This document shows, one piece after another, positions 24,918-35,064 of a DNA stretch of 47,115 nucleotides. The notes under the pieces were generated by a model. It ran no database searches and had not been told where the DNA came from. It saw nothing but the letters and a program-made list of their open reading frames with translations. The stretch's first letter is position 1. The number at the start of each line of letters is the position of its first letter. Origin of the DNA: CAYSLC01 sp964431545 (GTDB lineage: Bacteria; Desulfobacterota; Desulfobacteria; Desulfobacterales; JAABSP01); contig CAYSLC010000013.1 in NCBI GenBank assembly GCA_964431545.1, positions 1-47,115 of the forward strand, written 5' to 3'. A program made the position numbers and the translations under genes.

Positions 24918-25754
24918 CTACTTTTTCAGCGGAACGTTCCCCTCCTGCCGAAAGGGCACCCGCTTTTTTCCCCTTTTGGGGATATCGAACATCATCTCGC
25001 CGGAGAGTTCATATCCGGAGGTGTTCTCCTTCAACAGGTTGTAGACCGACCGCCCCAGCTTGAAGAAGTTGACGTTCATGGGGATCTTCACGGTGGTGAT
25101 CCCCTTTCCGTCCACCGCGGGGATCTCCGCCGCCTCCACCTTCCCGGTGGCGAACTCCTTGCCCGACAGTTTGATGCCGTAGTCGAGTCCGTTGAGCTTC
25201 ACGGCGAACGGATTGTTGTTCTCGATGTCGATGGTGAACCGCATGGAGGCGTTGGTGAGGGAGACGTCGGACATCTCCACGTTTTTGAGGGAGATTTTCG
25301 GCAGGTCGGGGACGTCGAGGGTCCCCCGGGTCTTGTAGGGGATATTGAACGGCCCCACGCCCACGGCGCCGCTCAGGTTGTAGGTCAGTTTGTTCCGGGA
25401 ATTGAATTCGGTGAAGGTCTCGAAGACATCGAGATAGTTGATGGTCACCGGCACCGAGACTACGTCCACCCCGCCGGCGGGCAGCCGGACCCCCTTGTCG
25501 GCCACGCCGTTGATGAACTTGTTGTCGTTGACCTTGAGGTTGTAGGTGACCTTCTTCACCAGAACCCCGAACGGGTTGGGGTTGGTGATCTCGAAGTTGA
25601 AGATCGGGGTGATCTCAAAGAGGTCCATCTCCCGGAGGGACATGCCCGCGAAGTCGACCTTCGGCTTCTGGACGATCCCCCGGATGGTCGCGCATCCTCC
25701 TCCGATCACCAGGGCAGCCACGATTACCAGATAAAACGCCTTGGAACGATCCAT
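24918..25754 (-). CDS. LEA type 2 / WHy-domain lipoprotein
   Basis: The 278-residue product has a lipoprotein signal peptide with lipobox IGGGC (about C21). Two WHy (LEA14-type) beta-sandwich repeats follow, each with the NPNPFGV or NNNPFAV hallmark (FNFEITNPNPFGVLVKKV; FTIDIENNNPFAVKLNGL). Such proteins are anchored in the envelope and tied to desiccation or stress tolerance, but the exact function is unknown. GAGGAG lies seven bases before ATG 25754. The longer upstream frame is not needed. The gene converges with nrdG. Confidence 0.88.
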   Translation of the reverse strand: MDRSKAFYLVIVAALVIGGGCATIRGIVQKPKVDFAGMSLREMDLFEITPIFNFEITNPNPFGVLVKKVTYNLKVNDNKFINGVADKGVRLPAGGVDVVSVPVTINYLDVFETFTEFNSRNKLTYNLSGAVGVGPFNIPYKTRGTLDVPDLPKISLKNVEMSDVSLTNASMRFTIDIENNNPFAVKLNGLDYGIKLSGKEFATGKVEAAEIPAVDGKGITTVKIPMNVNFFKLGRSVYNLLKENTSGYELSGEMMFDIPKRGKKRVPFRQEGNVPLKK

Positions 25755-25968
25755 CCGACTCTCCTCGCGTTGGAATTCGGTTCGACCCTGTCTGCCCAAT
25801 ATCCTTCTCTTCCGTCCCTTCCAAGACCGCATCATATACGCTATCCGCGGTGAACGCAACCCGCCTGAACGGGCGTCTCCGGGAAACGGCGCTCGTCAAT
25901 CCCCTTGAAATTTCATCTTCGACATCATAAAGAGGGGAGGTCCGGACACCCACTATCCTGGAGGAGAC

Positions 25969-26886
25969 ATGCGGTACGGATACCTGAAACCGAACCACCG
26001 AAAACTGATCTGGAGCCTCGTGGCCGCCGCCGTGGGGGTCCTCTCCTTTTTCTCCGTCCTCGACGCACTGATGGAGAAGACCGTGGTCAGCCGGCTCGAC
26101 CGGCAGGGGGGCGCCTACTTCACCGAGACCATCGGCCGGTCCGCCTATACCTTCGCCGTGGTCCGGGGGCTCAACGGGGTGATCTCCGTGATCCAGGGAA
26201 CCGACGTGGCGGTCTCTCCGGCGGGAATGGGGGTGACCCTGGCCGTGGGGGAGATCCTCGACCCGGTGAACGATCTCGTGGAGCGGTTCTCCTGGGTCAT
26301 GCTGGTGGCCACCACCTCCCTGGGGATCCAGATCGTGCTCATGGAGATGGGGGCCTGGATCGGGTTCAAGATCCTCTTGACCCTGGCCATGGCCCTGTTG
26401 CTATTGGGCATCTGGGTGCCGAAGGTGCTCGCCGTGGACGTGAAACGGGCGGGGGTCAAACTGGTTCTGATCTCCCTGGTCATCCGGTTCTGCGTGCCGG
26501 CGGTGGCCCTGGTGAGCGATGCGGTCTATGAGCGGTTTCTCAAGGAGAAGTACGAGTCGGCCATCCGCTCCCTGGAGCAGGCCAACGAGGAGATCAAAAA
26601 GTCGGAGTGGGGGGAGGGGGAGGCCGAGGCGGTCCCCGAGGACCTCACCTATCTGGAGCAGCTCCGCCGGATGTACGAAAGCACCAAGGAGACCATCAAT
26701 ATCCGGGAGCGGATCGCCTTTCTCAAAGAGGAGGTCTCCGACTACGCGGAGTACACCATCAGCCTGATCACCATCTTCATCGTCCAGACGGTCCTATTGC
26801 CCATCTTCTTTCTCTGGTTCTTCCTGCGGCTGGTGGGCTTCATCTACGGCGTCAACCTCGTCCCCTACCGAAAAAGCGGGCGATAG
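25969..26886 (+). CDS. Membrane protein of unknown function with coiled-coil segment
   Basis: The 305-residue product has a first membrane segment near residues 13-33, then two or three more (WVMLVATTSLGIQIVLM, ILLTLAMALLLLGIWVPKVL, LVLISLVIRFCVPAVALV). A charged, probably coiled-coil region of about 80 residues (YERFLKEKYESAIRSLEQ through ERIAFLKEEV) and a final membrane segment (SLITIFIVQTVLLPIFFLWF) follow. GGAGGAG precedes the ATG. No enzymatic motif is seen. The large soluble helical part suggests a structural or sensing role, but this is inference. Confidence 0.75.
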   Translation: MRYGYLKPNHRKLIWSLVAAAVGVLSFFSVLDALMEKTVVSRLDRQGGAYFTETIGRSAYTFAVVRGLNGVISVIQGTDVAVSPAGMGVTLAVGEILDPVNDLVERFSWVMLVATTSLGIQIVLMEMGAWIGFKILLTLAMALLLLGIWVPKVLAVDVKRAGVKLVLISLVIRFCVPAVALVSDAVYERFLKEKYESAIRSLEQANEEIKKSEWGEGEAEAVPEDLTYLEQLRRMYESTKETINIRERIAFLKEEVSDYAEYTISLITIFIVQTVLLPIFFLWFFLRLVGFIYGVNLVPYRKSGR

Positions 26887-26905
26887 GCGGGGGCGCCGGG
26901 CGGGC

Positions 26906-27376
26906 TCACTCCACCACCCAGACCGTGCAGTCCTTGGCGTGGTCCACGATCTTGCTGGAGATGCTGCCGAAGAGGAATTCCTCGGTCCGGGAGAGCCCTT
27001 TTCGGCCGACGACGATGGTGCCGTACCGGGTGTCGTCCCGCTCCGCCAGGATGCACTGGGCCATGGAGGGGCAGTACCGCAGGGGAGACCGGACCGAAAC
27101 GTCCCCCGCTTCGAAACCGGCCGTGATCAGCATCTCCCGGTATTTCCCCAGCCGCTGTTCGATCCTTTTTTTGTAATCGTCGAGCCACTTCTCCCGCTCC
27201 TTCTCATCGGGAAAGTAGTCCTCCTCGGGGTCCGGGATGACGTGGAGGAGGGTGACCTTGAATCCCGGCAGGCCGCCCAGGAGCTGGGCCACATAGGAGA
27301 CCGCCCGTCGGGCGTTTTCCGATTCATCCACGGCGATGAGCAGGTTCTTGTTGATCTTCTTGTCCTCGATGTCCAT
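26906..27376 (-). CDS. Universal stress protein (UspA family, ATP-binding type)
   Basis: The 156-residue cytosolic protein has the N-terminal LLIAVDESENARRAV strand-helix and, near the C-terminus, the full ATP-binding motif G124-x2-G127-x9-G137-S. It therefore belongs to the nucleotide-binding subclass. A charged insert of about 30 residues (EEDYFPDEKEREKWLDDYKK) lies after strand 2. It sits 40 bp downstream of the atypical kinase gene on the same strand and is probably co-transcribed, which makes it a candidate partner or substrate. Confidence 0.9.
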   Translation of the reverse strand: MDIEDKKINKNLLIAVDESENARRAVSYVAQLLGGLPGFKVTLLHVIPDPEEDYFPDEKEREKWLDDYKKRIEQRLGKYREMLITAGFEAGDVSVRSPLRYCPSMAQCILAERDDTRYGTIVVGRKGLSRTEEFLFGSISSKIVDHAKDCTVWVVE

Positions 27377-27416
27377 CGGTCATTCTCCCGATTCGCTGTT
27401 TCAGGTTCCTGGAAGC

Positions 27417-28388
27417 CTACCGAAGGTCCTCCCGGGCGGTCCGGAGATCCTCCAGCAGCTGTCCCGCGTTCTCGTAATACCACCGCGCCCCCCTGGAGAA
27501 GTGGAGCAGCACCAGGTTCAGGGAGTCCGGGATATAGGGAAAGATCTTTTTCAGGTTGGCTACCCGGTTGTTGAAAACGATATTGATGTCATCCTCGGTC
27601 AGGTCATCGAGCACAGGGTCGTTCCGTTTGGAGAGATCATTTACGAGCAGATCGCCCTTTCCCGTCAGGTAGATGAGGATGTTGCCGAGGCCGAAGAGGT
27701 CGTATCCGTAGATATTCTCCCGATGGCGGTAGTTGTAGTCGAAATCGATCCACCGGTAGTCCTCCGTTTCCCGGTCGACGATGATGTGGTCCCGGCGGAT
27801 GTCCCCGTGCTTCTCCCCCTGATCGTGGAGGAACCGGATCCCCTCGATGCACGGCAGGAACCTGTCCAGGATACCGGGAAACGCTTCGTGAAAGTACCGC
27901 TCGTGCGCCATCTCCAGGTTGAGCACCTGGGCCGCCAGGGTGGGGCCGTAGATGTATTCCAGCACCCGGACCACGTTGCCCTTATCGTCCTCGGCGGAGC
28001 GGCCGTGCATGAAGTTGGGGTGGTCGGCCACCAGTTTCAGGATCCGGGCCTCCTTTTTGGGGCTCCGGAAGCATTCGAATTCGATCCCCCCCACCTGGGC
28101 CATGAACGTTTCATGGAAGACCAGCTTGATGATGACCCGCTCGTCGCTGGACAGATCGATGGCCCGCTTGACCCAGTACTTCACCTCGTCATCCACGCCG
28201 AACCGTCCCTCCTTGGTGTTCTGCCGGATCAGGTAGGGGCGGCCGTCGATCACCACGATGTGGTTGTAGTCGATGCCGAAAAAGTCGGTGGTGTCCGTAT
28301 GAACTTCGAAGCGGAAGCTCGATCCCGTGGAACCCATCCATCGGGAGGCGAGGTCTCGGAGATTTTCCTGGGAGAGGTCGTCGGTCAT
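27417..28388 (-). CDS. Atypical protein-kinase-like fold protein
   Basis: The 323-residue product has the key residues of a kinase fold: a VIIK lysine (K88), an alpha-C glutamate (KKEARIL, E113), catalytic loop HGDIRRDHI (D196) and a metal aspartate in DFD (D215) instead of DFG. The HGD form of the loop is shared with APH, RIO and ABC1-type kinases. All four essential residues are present, so it is probably active, on protein or small molecule. The fold ends with a helical tail. ATG 28388 was preferred over the upstream open frame, though no strong ribosome-binding site is visible. It is followed by a usp gene. Confidence 0.75.
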   Translation of the reverse strand: MTDDLSQENLRDLASRWMGSTGSSFRFEVHTDTTDFFGIDYNHIVVIDGRPYLIRQNTKEGRFGVDDEVKYWVKRAIDLSSDERVIIKLVFHETFMAQVGGIEFECFRSPKKEARILKLVADHPNFMHGRSAEDDKGNVVRVLEYIYGPTLAAQVLNLEMAHERYFHEAFPGILDRFLPCIEGIRFLHDQGEKHGDIRRDHIIVDRETEDYRWIDFDYNYRHRENIYGYDLFGLGNILIYLTGKGDLLVNDLSKRNDPVLDDLTEDDINIVFNNRVANLKKIFPYIPDSLNLVLLHFSRGARWYYENAGQLLEDLRTAREDLR

Positions 28389-28423
28389 CGGGCGTCGGAT
28401 TGAATTTCGATCAAGGTCCCGGG

Positions 28424-28455
28424 CCCGCCCCTTTTCCAGGGGGAAAGGGGGCGGG
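28424..28455. repeat. Inverted repeat between small lipoprotein and kinase genes
   Basis: CCCGCCCCTTTTCC and GGAAAGGGGGCGGG pair at 13 of 14 positions around a 4-base loop. On the minus strand it lies between the lipoprotein stop and the kinase start and could attenuate read-through. It has no T tract, so termination is uncertain. Confidence 0.5.
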
Positions 28456-28514
28456 AGCCCACAGGCTTGGGAATATGCCATCCTTCGAACGGAGGGTCAA
28501 CCCTTTGGACGCGC

Positions 28515-28682
28515 TTAATCGGTCGCCTCCTCGATCTCGTCGCCGGCCTCCTCCACCGCTTCGTCCACCTCTTCTCCAGCCTCCTCCATGGGGCCGTCCT
28601 TGACGCATCCCTGGATGCCGCCGGTGAGAAGGGCGAGGGAAAGGAATACGGCCGGCAGGGTCTTTCTGAAAAAGCTCATCAT
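28515..28682 (-). CDS. Tiny lipoprotein with acidic helical tail
   Basis: The 55-residue product has a signal peptide and lipobox GIQGC, and a mature part of about 30 residues made almost only of Glu, Asp, Ala, Val and Gly in an amphipathic repeat (EEAGEEVDEAVEEAGDEIEE). GGAGG precedes two consecutive ATG codons, and the second (28679) has the better spacing. It resembles small envelope-stress lipoproteins in size, but I do not recognise the family. Confidence 0.7.
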   Translation of the reverse strand: MMSFFRKTLPAVFLSLALLTGGIQGCVKDGPMEEAGEEVDEAVEEAGDEIEEATD

Positions 28683-28693
28683 CTGTCCTCCTT

Positions 28694-28723
28694 CGGTTGA
28701 AATGGGTTCAAATCGGTTGAAAT
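28694..28723. repeat. Direct repeats upstream of the tiny lipoprotein gene
   Basis: CGGTTGAAAT occurs at 28694-28703 and again at 28714-28723, exactly 20 bp apart (two helical turns), within 45 bp upstream of the minus-strand start. The spacing is operator-like. No regulator can be named. Confidence 0.4.
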
Positions 28724-28974
28724 CGATCCGAACACCACTCTGCCCGATTCTCCGGAAGATCGCCATGGGGCGACGCCGGTATTTTCGGCCCCGGAGGAAC
28801 CCATTTTCTTTTCGGCCGATGTCGGATGGAGGCTCGCCGCACGGATCTTCGGCGGAGAGGGGGGAGCGGTTTTGGGGGAACGGTAGGCGGGCGTGGTATC
28901 GTCATCGGGCGCAAATACTGTCTTTACCCCATATACAGGCCGTTCGGTTTGCCGTAGAGTGAAATCCAGAATCA

Positions 28975-29066
28975 GATGGGTTCGTAAAAGCCCGGCGTCC
29001 TTTCCTCGTTTCCCCCTCCTCCCCCTCCCGCGAGGGAAGCCGAGGCCGGGCTTTTACGAATCCATC
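28975..29066. repeat. 92-bp inverted-repeat element, MITE-like
   Basis: Two 22-bp arms, 28975-28996 (containing TTCGTAAAAGCCCGGC) and 29045-29066, are reverse complements at 21 of 22 positions and enclose 48 bp with a smaller nested hairpin. It sits in the 568-bp non-coding stretch between the tiny lipoprotein and the next plus-strand gene. I see no transposase, and no second copy in the window. It could be a miniature mobile element, a REP-like repeat or a long transcript hairpin. Apart from this element and the direct repeats, nothing else is recognised between 28683 and 29250. Confidence 0.75.
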
Positions 29067-29250
29067 GAATCCGTCCCCCGATATTCCTTCTCCATTCATA
29101 GAAAAAGCTCGACAGTGCCTCCCGAACCGAACCCCCTTGGCGCGTCTTCCGTTCCATGGTATACGGGGGGGAATGCCGGAACGGAGATACCTGGCGTTCC
29201 CCCAAATGTACCCATTGACCGGAGATACCAGAATCCAAAAAGGGATGAAG

Positions 29251-29442
29251 ATGGTGAAACAGTTGATCTATCTGCTGCTGGCCGGTTTCTTTGCGATCCT
29301 CGGCATCGATATTCTGGCCGTGTTCTTTGCCTTTCTCCTCTATCTGACCCTGGGCGGCGAGGATTCCGAGGAGGAAGAGGACCCGGGCCTTCCGGACCCC
29401 AACAAGCCGGAGCTGGTGGTGGAAAGCGGCGGCCGTCGGTAA
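29251..29442 (+). CDS. Small single-span membrane protein
   Basis: The 63-residue product has one long hydrophobic stretch (IYLLLAGFFAILGIDILAVF and on to LLYLTL) and an acidic tail (GGEDSEEEEDPGLPDPN). AAGGG lies six bases before ATG 29251. An ATG two codons upstream touches that site directly and is less likely. It lies 42 bp before the YihY gene. The family is not recognised. Confidence 0.6.
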   Translation: MVKQLIYLLLAGFFAILGIDILAVFFAFLLYLTLGGEDSEEEEDPGLPDPNKPELVVESGGRR

Positions 29443-29484
29443 CCGGAGTCCCGGCCGAACCCCGCGCTTTCGGATCCCCCCACC

Positions 29485-30375
29485 GTGACCCGCTTCCCGA
29501 AAACCGTCTGGGCCTTCCTCAAGAATGTCCATGCCGAATGGACCGAAGACAAGGCCCATCAGTTGGCGGCTGCATTGGCGTACTACACCGCCTTCTCCCT
29601 GGCCCCCCTCCTGGTGATCGCCATCGCCGTCACCGGTCAGGTTTTCGGGGAAGAGGCGGTCCGGGGGGAGATCGTCCGCCAGTTCCGGGGCCTCGTGGGG
29701 GAGAGCGGGGCCAAGGTGATCCAGGAGATGGTCCTGAGCGCGGGCAGGGATCGATCCGGTCTGATCGCCTCCGCCATCGGCCTGGCCACTCTGATCTTCG
29801 GCGCCTCCAACATGTTCTACCAGCTCAAGGATACCCTCAACAACATCTGGGATGTGACCCCCCAGGTGGAATCGGGCGTCTGGGAGATCATCAAGAACCG
29901 CTTCCTGTCGGTGCTCATGGTGATCGGCACCTGTTTTCTCCTGCTGGTCTCCCTGGTGGTGGACGCCACCATCTCGGCGGCCAGCGGCTATTTCAGCCAT
30001 TGGCTCCCCGGCTTCGACACCATCTGGATCGGGGTCAATTTCACCGTGGGGTTCGGCATTTCGACGCTCATCTTCGCCCTCATCTTCAAGTATGTCCCGG
30101 ACGCCGAAATCTCCTGGCGGGACGTCTGGATCGGAGCGCTGGCCACCGCCCTGTTGTTTTCCGTGGGACGGTTTTTGATCGGCTTCTATCTCGGTCGCGG
30201 AGCGGTCACCTCCACCTACGGGGCCGCCGGATCGTTCGTGGTGGTCCTCGTCTGGATCTATTTCTCCTCCCAGATCCTCTTTCTGGGCGCCGAGTTCACC
30301 CAGGTCTACGCCAGAAGATACGGCTCCCGGATCCGGAAATCGGACGACGATGACGCCGGCGCCGGCGGCCGATGA
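29485..30375 (+). CDS. YihY/BrkB-family membrane protein
   Basis: The 296-residue product has about six membrane helices and the family hallmarks: DKAHQLAAALAYYTAFSLAPLLVIA, FGASNMFYQLKDTLNNIWDV, KYVPDAEISWRDVWIGALATALLF and STYGAAGSFVVVLVWIYFSSQILFLGAEFTQVYA. Once misannotated as ribonuclease BN, this family is made of inner-membrane proteins without a settled function; recent work links them to envelope lipid transport. The start is a GTG without a clear ribosome-binding site. Confidence 0.9.
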   Translation: MTRFPKTVWAFLKNVHAEWTEDKAHQLAAALAYYTAFSLAPLLVIAIAVTGQVFGEEAVRGEIVRQFRGLVGESGAKVIQEMVLSAGRDRSGLIASAIGLATLIFGASNMFYQLKDTLNNIWDVTPQVESGVWEIIKNRFLSVLMVIGTCFLLLVSLVVDATISAASGYFSHWLPGFDTIWIGVNFTVGFGISTLIFALIFKYVPDAEISWRDVWIGALATALLFSVGRFLIGFYLGRGAVTSTYGAAGSFVVVLVWIYFSSQILFLGAEFTQVYARRYGSRIRKSDDDDAGAGGR

Positions 30376-30612
30376 TCCTCGAAGACCACCTCTTCCGGCC
30401 CTCGGAATCCCCGGTTCCTCCGGCCCCGACACGGGATCGTCCCCTGCCGGACGACCGGACAAACTGCTTGAAAACGGACCCCGGCTCTGGTAGGATCGAA
30501 TGGAGATTTTCCGGCGGAATCCGCCGGTTATCCTCATCCGACCGATGCTTCGCAGTGGAAGGTTTCTAAATCGGAAAAGAGACCCCTCTTTTCGACATAG
30601 GGAGGAATTAGC

Positions 30613-33473
30613 ATGCGGAAGCTGTTACGCTGGATCCTGTACATCCTGAGCGCGGGCGCGACGCTGGCCGGCATCTATCTGCTCTTCAGCCTCTGGCTGA
30701 TCGACTTCATCGTAAACTACTGGTGGTACGAGTCTCTCGACTACGGCCTCTATTTCTGGCTGCGGCTTCTCTATAAGTACCTGGTCTTCATCGGGGTCAC
30801 GCTGTTTCTGTTTCTCATCTTCTTCTTCAATTTCTGGATCGCCTCCCGATACCTGGGCACCTCCAAGCCGGTGGGCAGATTCCAGGACATGAAGGCCCAC
30901 AACCGGCTGGTGAAGATGTTTCAAAGCGGTTCCATGAAGGTCTATACCCCACTGTCTCTGATCCTGGCCATACCCATCGCCGTTCCGTTGTATGAGCAGT
31001 GGCACCAGGCGCTGCTTTTTTTCTTCGGTCCGGAAGCGAATGTGGTCGATCCGGCTTATAAGATCGACATCAGCTTCTATCTCTTCCGATATCCCATCTA
31101 CCTGCTCATCCAGAAAGAACTCCTCATCGTCTTCGCCCTCCTCTTTCTCTCTCTGGCCCTCCTGTACTGGATCGAATCGCGGATCCTCTCCAGGGAGAAC
31201 CTGGGACTGCCAAAGGGGGCGAGGGTCCACCTGACCATCGTGGTCCTCTTTGTTCTGCTGATCCAGGTATGGGGCTATCTGCTCGACGTCTTCGGCATTC
31301 TCTACATGAACGACCCGACCAACGTCTTCTTCGGTCCGGGATTCGTGGAGATGTGGTTCCATCTGCCCATGATCGGCTTGAAGATCCTCTTCTTCGCCCT
31401 GACCTCCATCGGATTGATCTGGTTCATCCACTGGCACCGGGGGATCAAATGGGTGGGGATCTTCCTGGTCCTCTTCCTGTCGGTCCACGGCATCGAGCGC
31501 ACCACCTTCATCCCCAACGCCATCCAGCGGTATGTCGTGGAGCCCAACGAGCTGGAACGCCAGAAACCGTTCATCGAAAACAATGTCCAGGCCACGCTGG
31601 ACGCCTTCGCCCTGCGGGACATCGAGACCCGGGAGTACAGATTCTCCCCCATCATGTCGGTCATGGCCGAGGACGTCAATCTGCAAAAGAGCCTCGGGAA
31701 CATCCCGGTCTGGGACCGGGAACTGCTCGACCAGGTCTACGAGCAGATCCAGGGGATCCGCCCCTATTACTCCTTCGTGGACGTGGATGTGGACCGGTAC
31801 ACCATCCAGGGGCTCTACCAGCAGGTCTATCTATCCGCCCGGGAGATCAGCATTCGCGAGCTTCCCCCGGCCGCCCAGACCTGGGTCAATTCCCGGCTCC
31901 AGTACACCCATGGCTACGGACTGGTCATGTCCCCGGCCGCCCAGGGAGGGGATGAATCGATGCGTCTGTTTATCCAGGACATCCCCCTGCGGTCGAAGCT
32001 CGATTTCGATATCGAGGAGACCGGCATCTACTACGGTCTGGAGGAGTACGAGTACGCCATCGCCCCCAATGAACAGGGCGAGATCGACCATCCCCAGCGG
32101 GAAGACAACGTGTTGGTCAATTACTCGGGGGATGGCGGCGTACCGGTGGACAACATTTTTCGGAAGCTTCTGTTCGCCTACTATTTCAAGGACAAGAACA
32201 TCCTGTTCACCACGGACACCACCGACGAGAGCCGGATCCTGTTCCGGCGGAACATCCGCCAGGCCATTGGAATCCTCACCCCTTATCTCAAGCTCGACCG
32301 GGATCCCTACTTCGTGGTGACGCCGGATCGGCTATATTGGATCCAGGACGCCTACACCCATTCCAACTGGTACCCCTATGTGGAACAACAGTACCAACCC
32401 ACCTTCGAGGATGACCATAAGTTCAATTACCTGCGCAATTCCATCAAGATCGTCGTGGACGCCTACAACAGCGACATCTACTTTTTCCATTTCAACCCTT
32501 CCGACCCCATCGCCGAAGCCTATTCACGGATGTATCCGGGTCTCATCAAGCCCATGTCCGAGCTGCCCGGTCCGCTCAAGGCCCACCTGCGATATCCGAA
32601 GGACCAGTTCGAGATCCAGATGGGAGTATACGCCAAATACCACCAGAAGGATCCGGAACTCTTCTACCGGCAGGAGGACCACTGGGAGTTCGCCAGTCTG
32701 GAGACCGATCTCATCCGCTCCTATTATATGACCCTCAACCTCTTCGACAGAAACATCCACGAGTTCATGATGCTCTCCCCCATGAGCCCCATCAACCGGG
32801 ATAACCTCAGGGCGTTGCCCATCGTCGGCTGCGACGGGGACAACTATGGACGGATCGTCGTCTACAGCTTTCCCAAAACTGAACAGGTCTACGGGCCGGC
32901 ACAGGTGAGCGCCCTCATCGACAACGACACCCGGATCGCCCAGGAGCTGACCCTGTGGGATCAGGCCGGATCGGAGATCAAACGGGGCCGGATGATCATC
33001 TTCCCCATCGGCAACACCATCCTCTACATCCAGCCCGTCTACCTCATCTCCACGGCCCGGACCAAGATCCCGGAGCTGATCCGGATCATCATCAGCCAGG
33101 GGACCCTGGTGGAGATGGACACCACCCTGATGCAGGGGTTCCGGCAGCTGGAGGCGCGCGTCCGGGGATTGGAGCGGAAAATGGAGGACCGGTATCCCAC
33201 GCCGGCCCCCGAACTCGCTCCCGAGGGCGAGGATACCTTGGAGGAGATGGAGCTGGAAGGGGTCGGCACCCCCGAAGATCCCACCGCCGTGGANNNNNNN
33301 NNNNNNNNNNNNNNNNNNNNNNNNNNNNNNNNNNNNNNNNNNNNNNNNNNNNNNNNNNNNNNNNNNNNNNNNNNNNNNNNNNNNNNNNNNNNNCCACCGC
33401 CGTGGAAGAGGAGGCGCCGCCCGCGGAAACCGAAACCACCCCGGAATCGGCCGGGGACGGTCAGGAGGGCTGA
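30613..33473 (+). CDS. UPF0182-family membrane protein (contains assembly gap)
   Basis: The product is a large protein of the UPF0182 (COG1615) family. It has about seven N-terminal membrane helices in the first 310 residues, then a long extracytoplasmic domain with family segments such as VDVDRYTIQGLYQQVYLSAREI, TYGYGL-like THGYGLVMSP, NYSGDGGVPVD and TRTKIPELIRIIISQG. A short Glu/Pro-rich tail ends the protein. The function is unknown. GGAGGAA precedes the ATG. The 100 N at 33294-33393 lie in the acidic tail. The 13 bases before and after the gap are the same, and collapsing them gives EDPTAVEEEAPPAETETTPE in frame to the TGA at 33471-33473. Confidence 0.88.
33294..33393. other. Scaffold gap of 100 N in the UPF0182 gene
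   Basis: The left flank ends and the right flank begins with the same 13 bases (CCACCGCCGTGGA). The gap is therefore probably an uncollapsed contig overlap of default length, not 100 unknown bases. A short tandem repeat at the tail is the alternative. Confidence 0.85.
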
Positions 33474-33480
33474 CGGCGGG

Positions 33481-35060
<1,580 letters not shown>

Positions 35061-35064
<4 letters not shown>

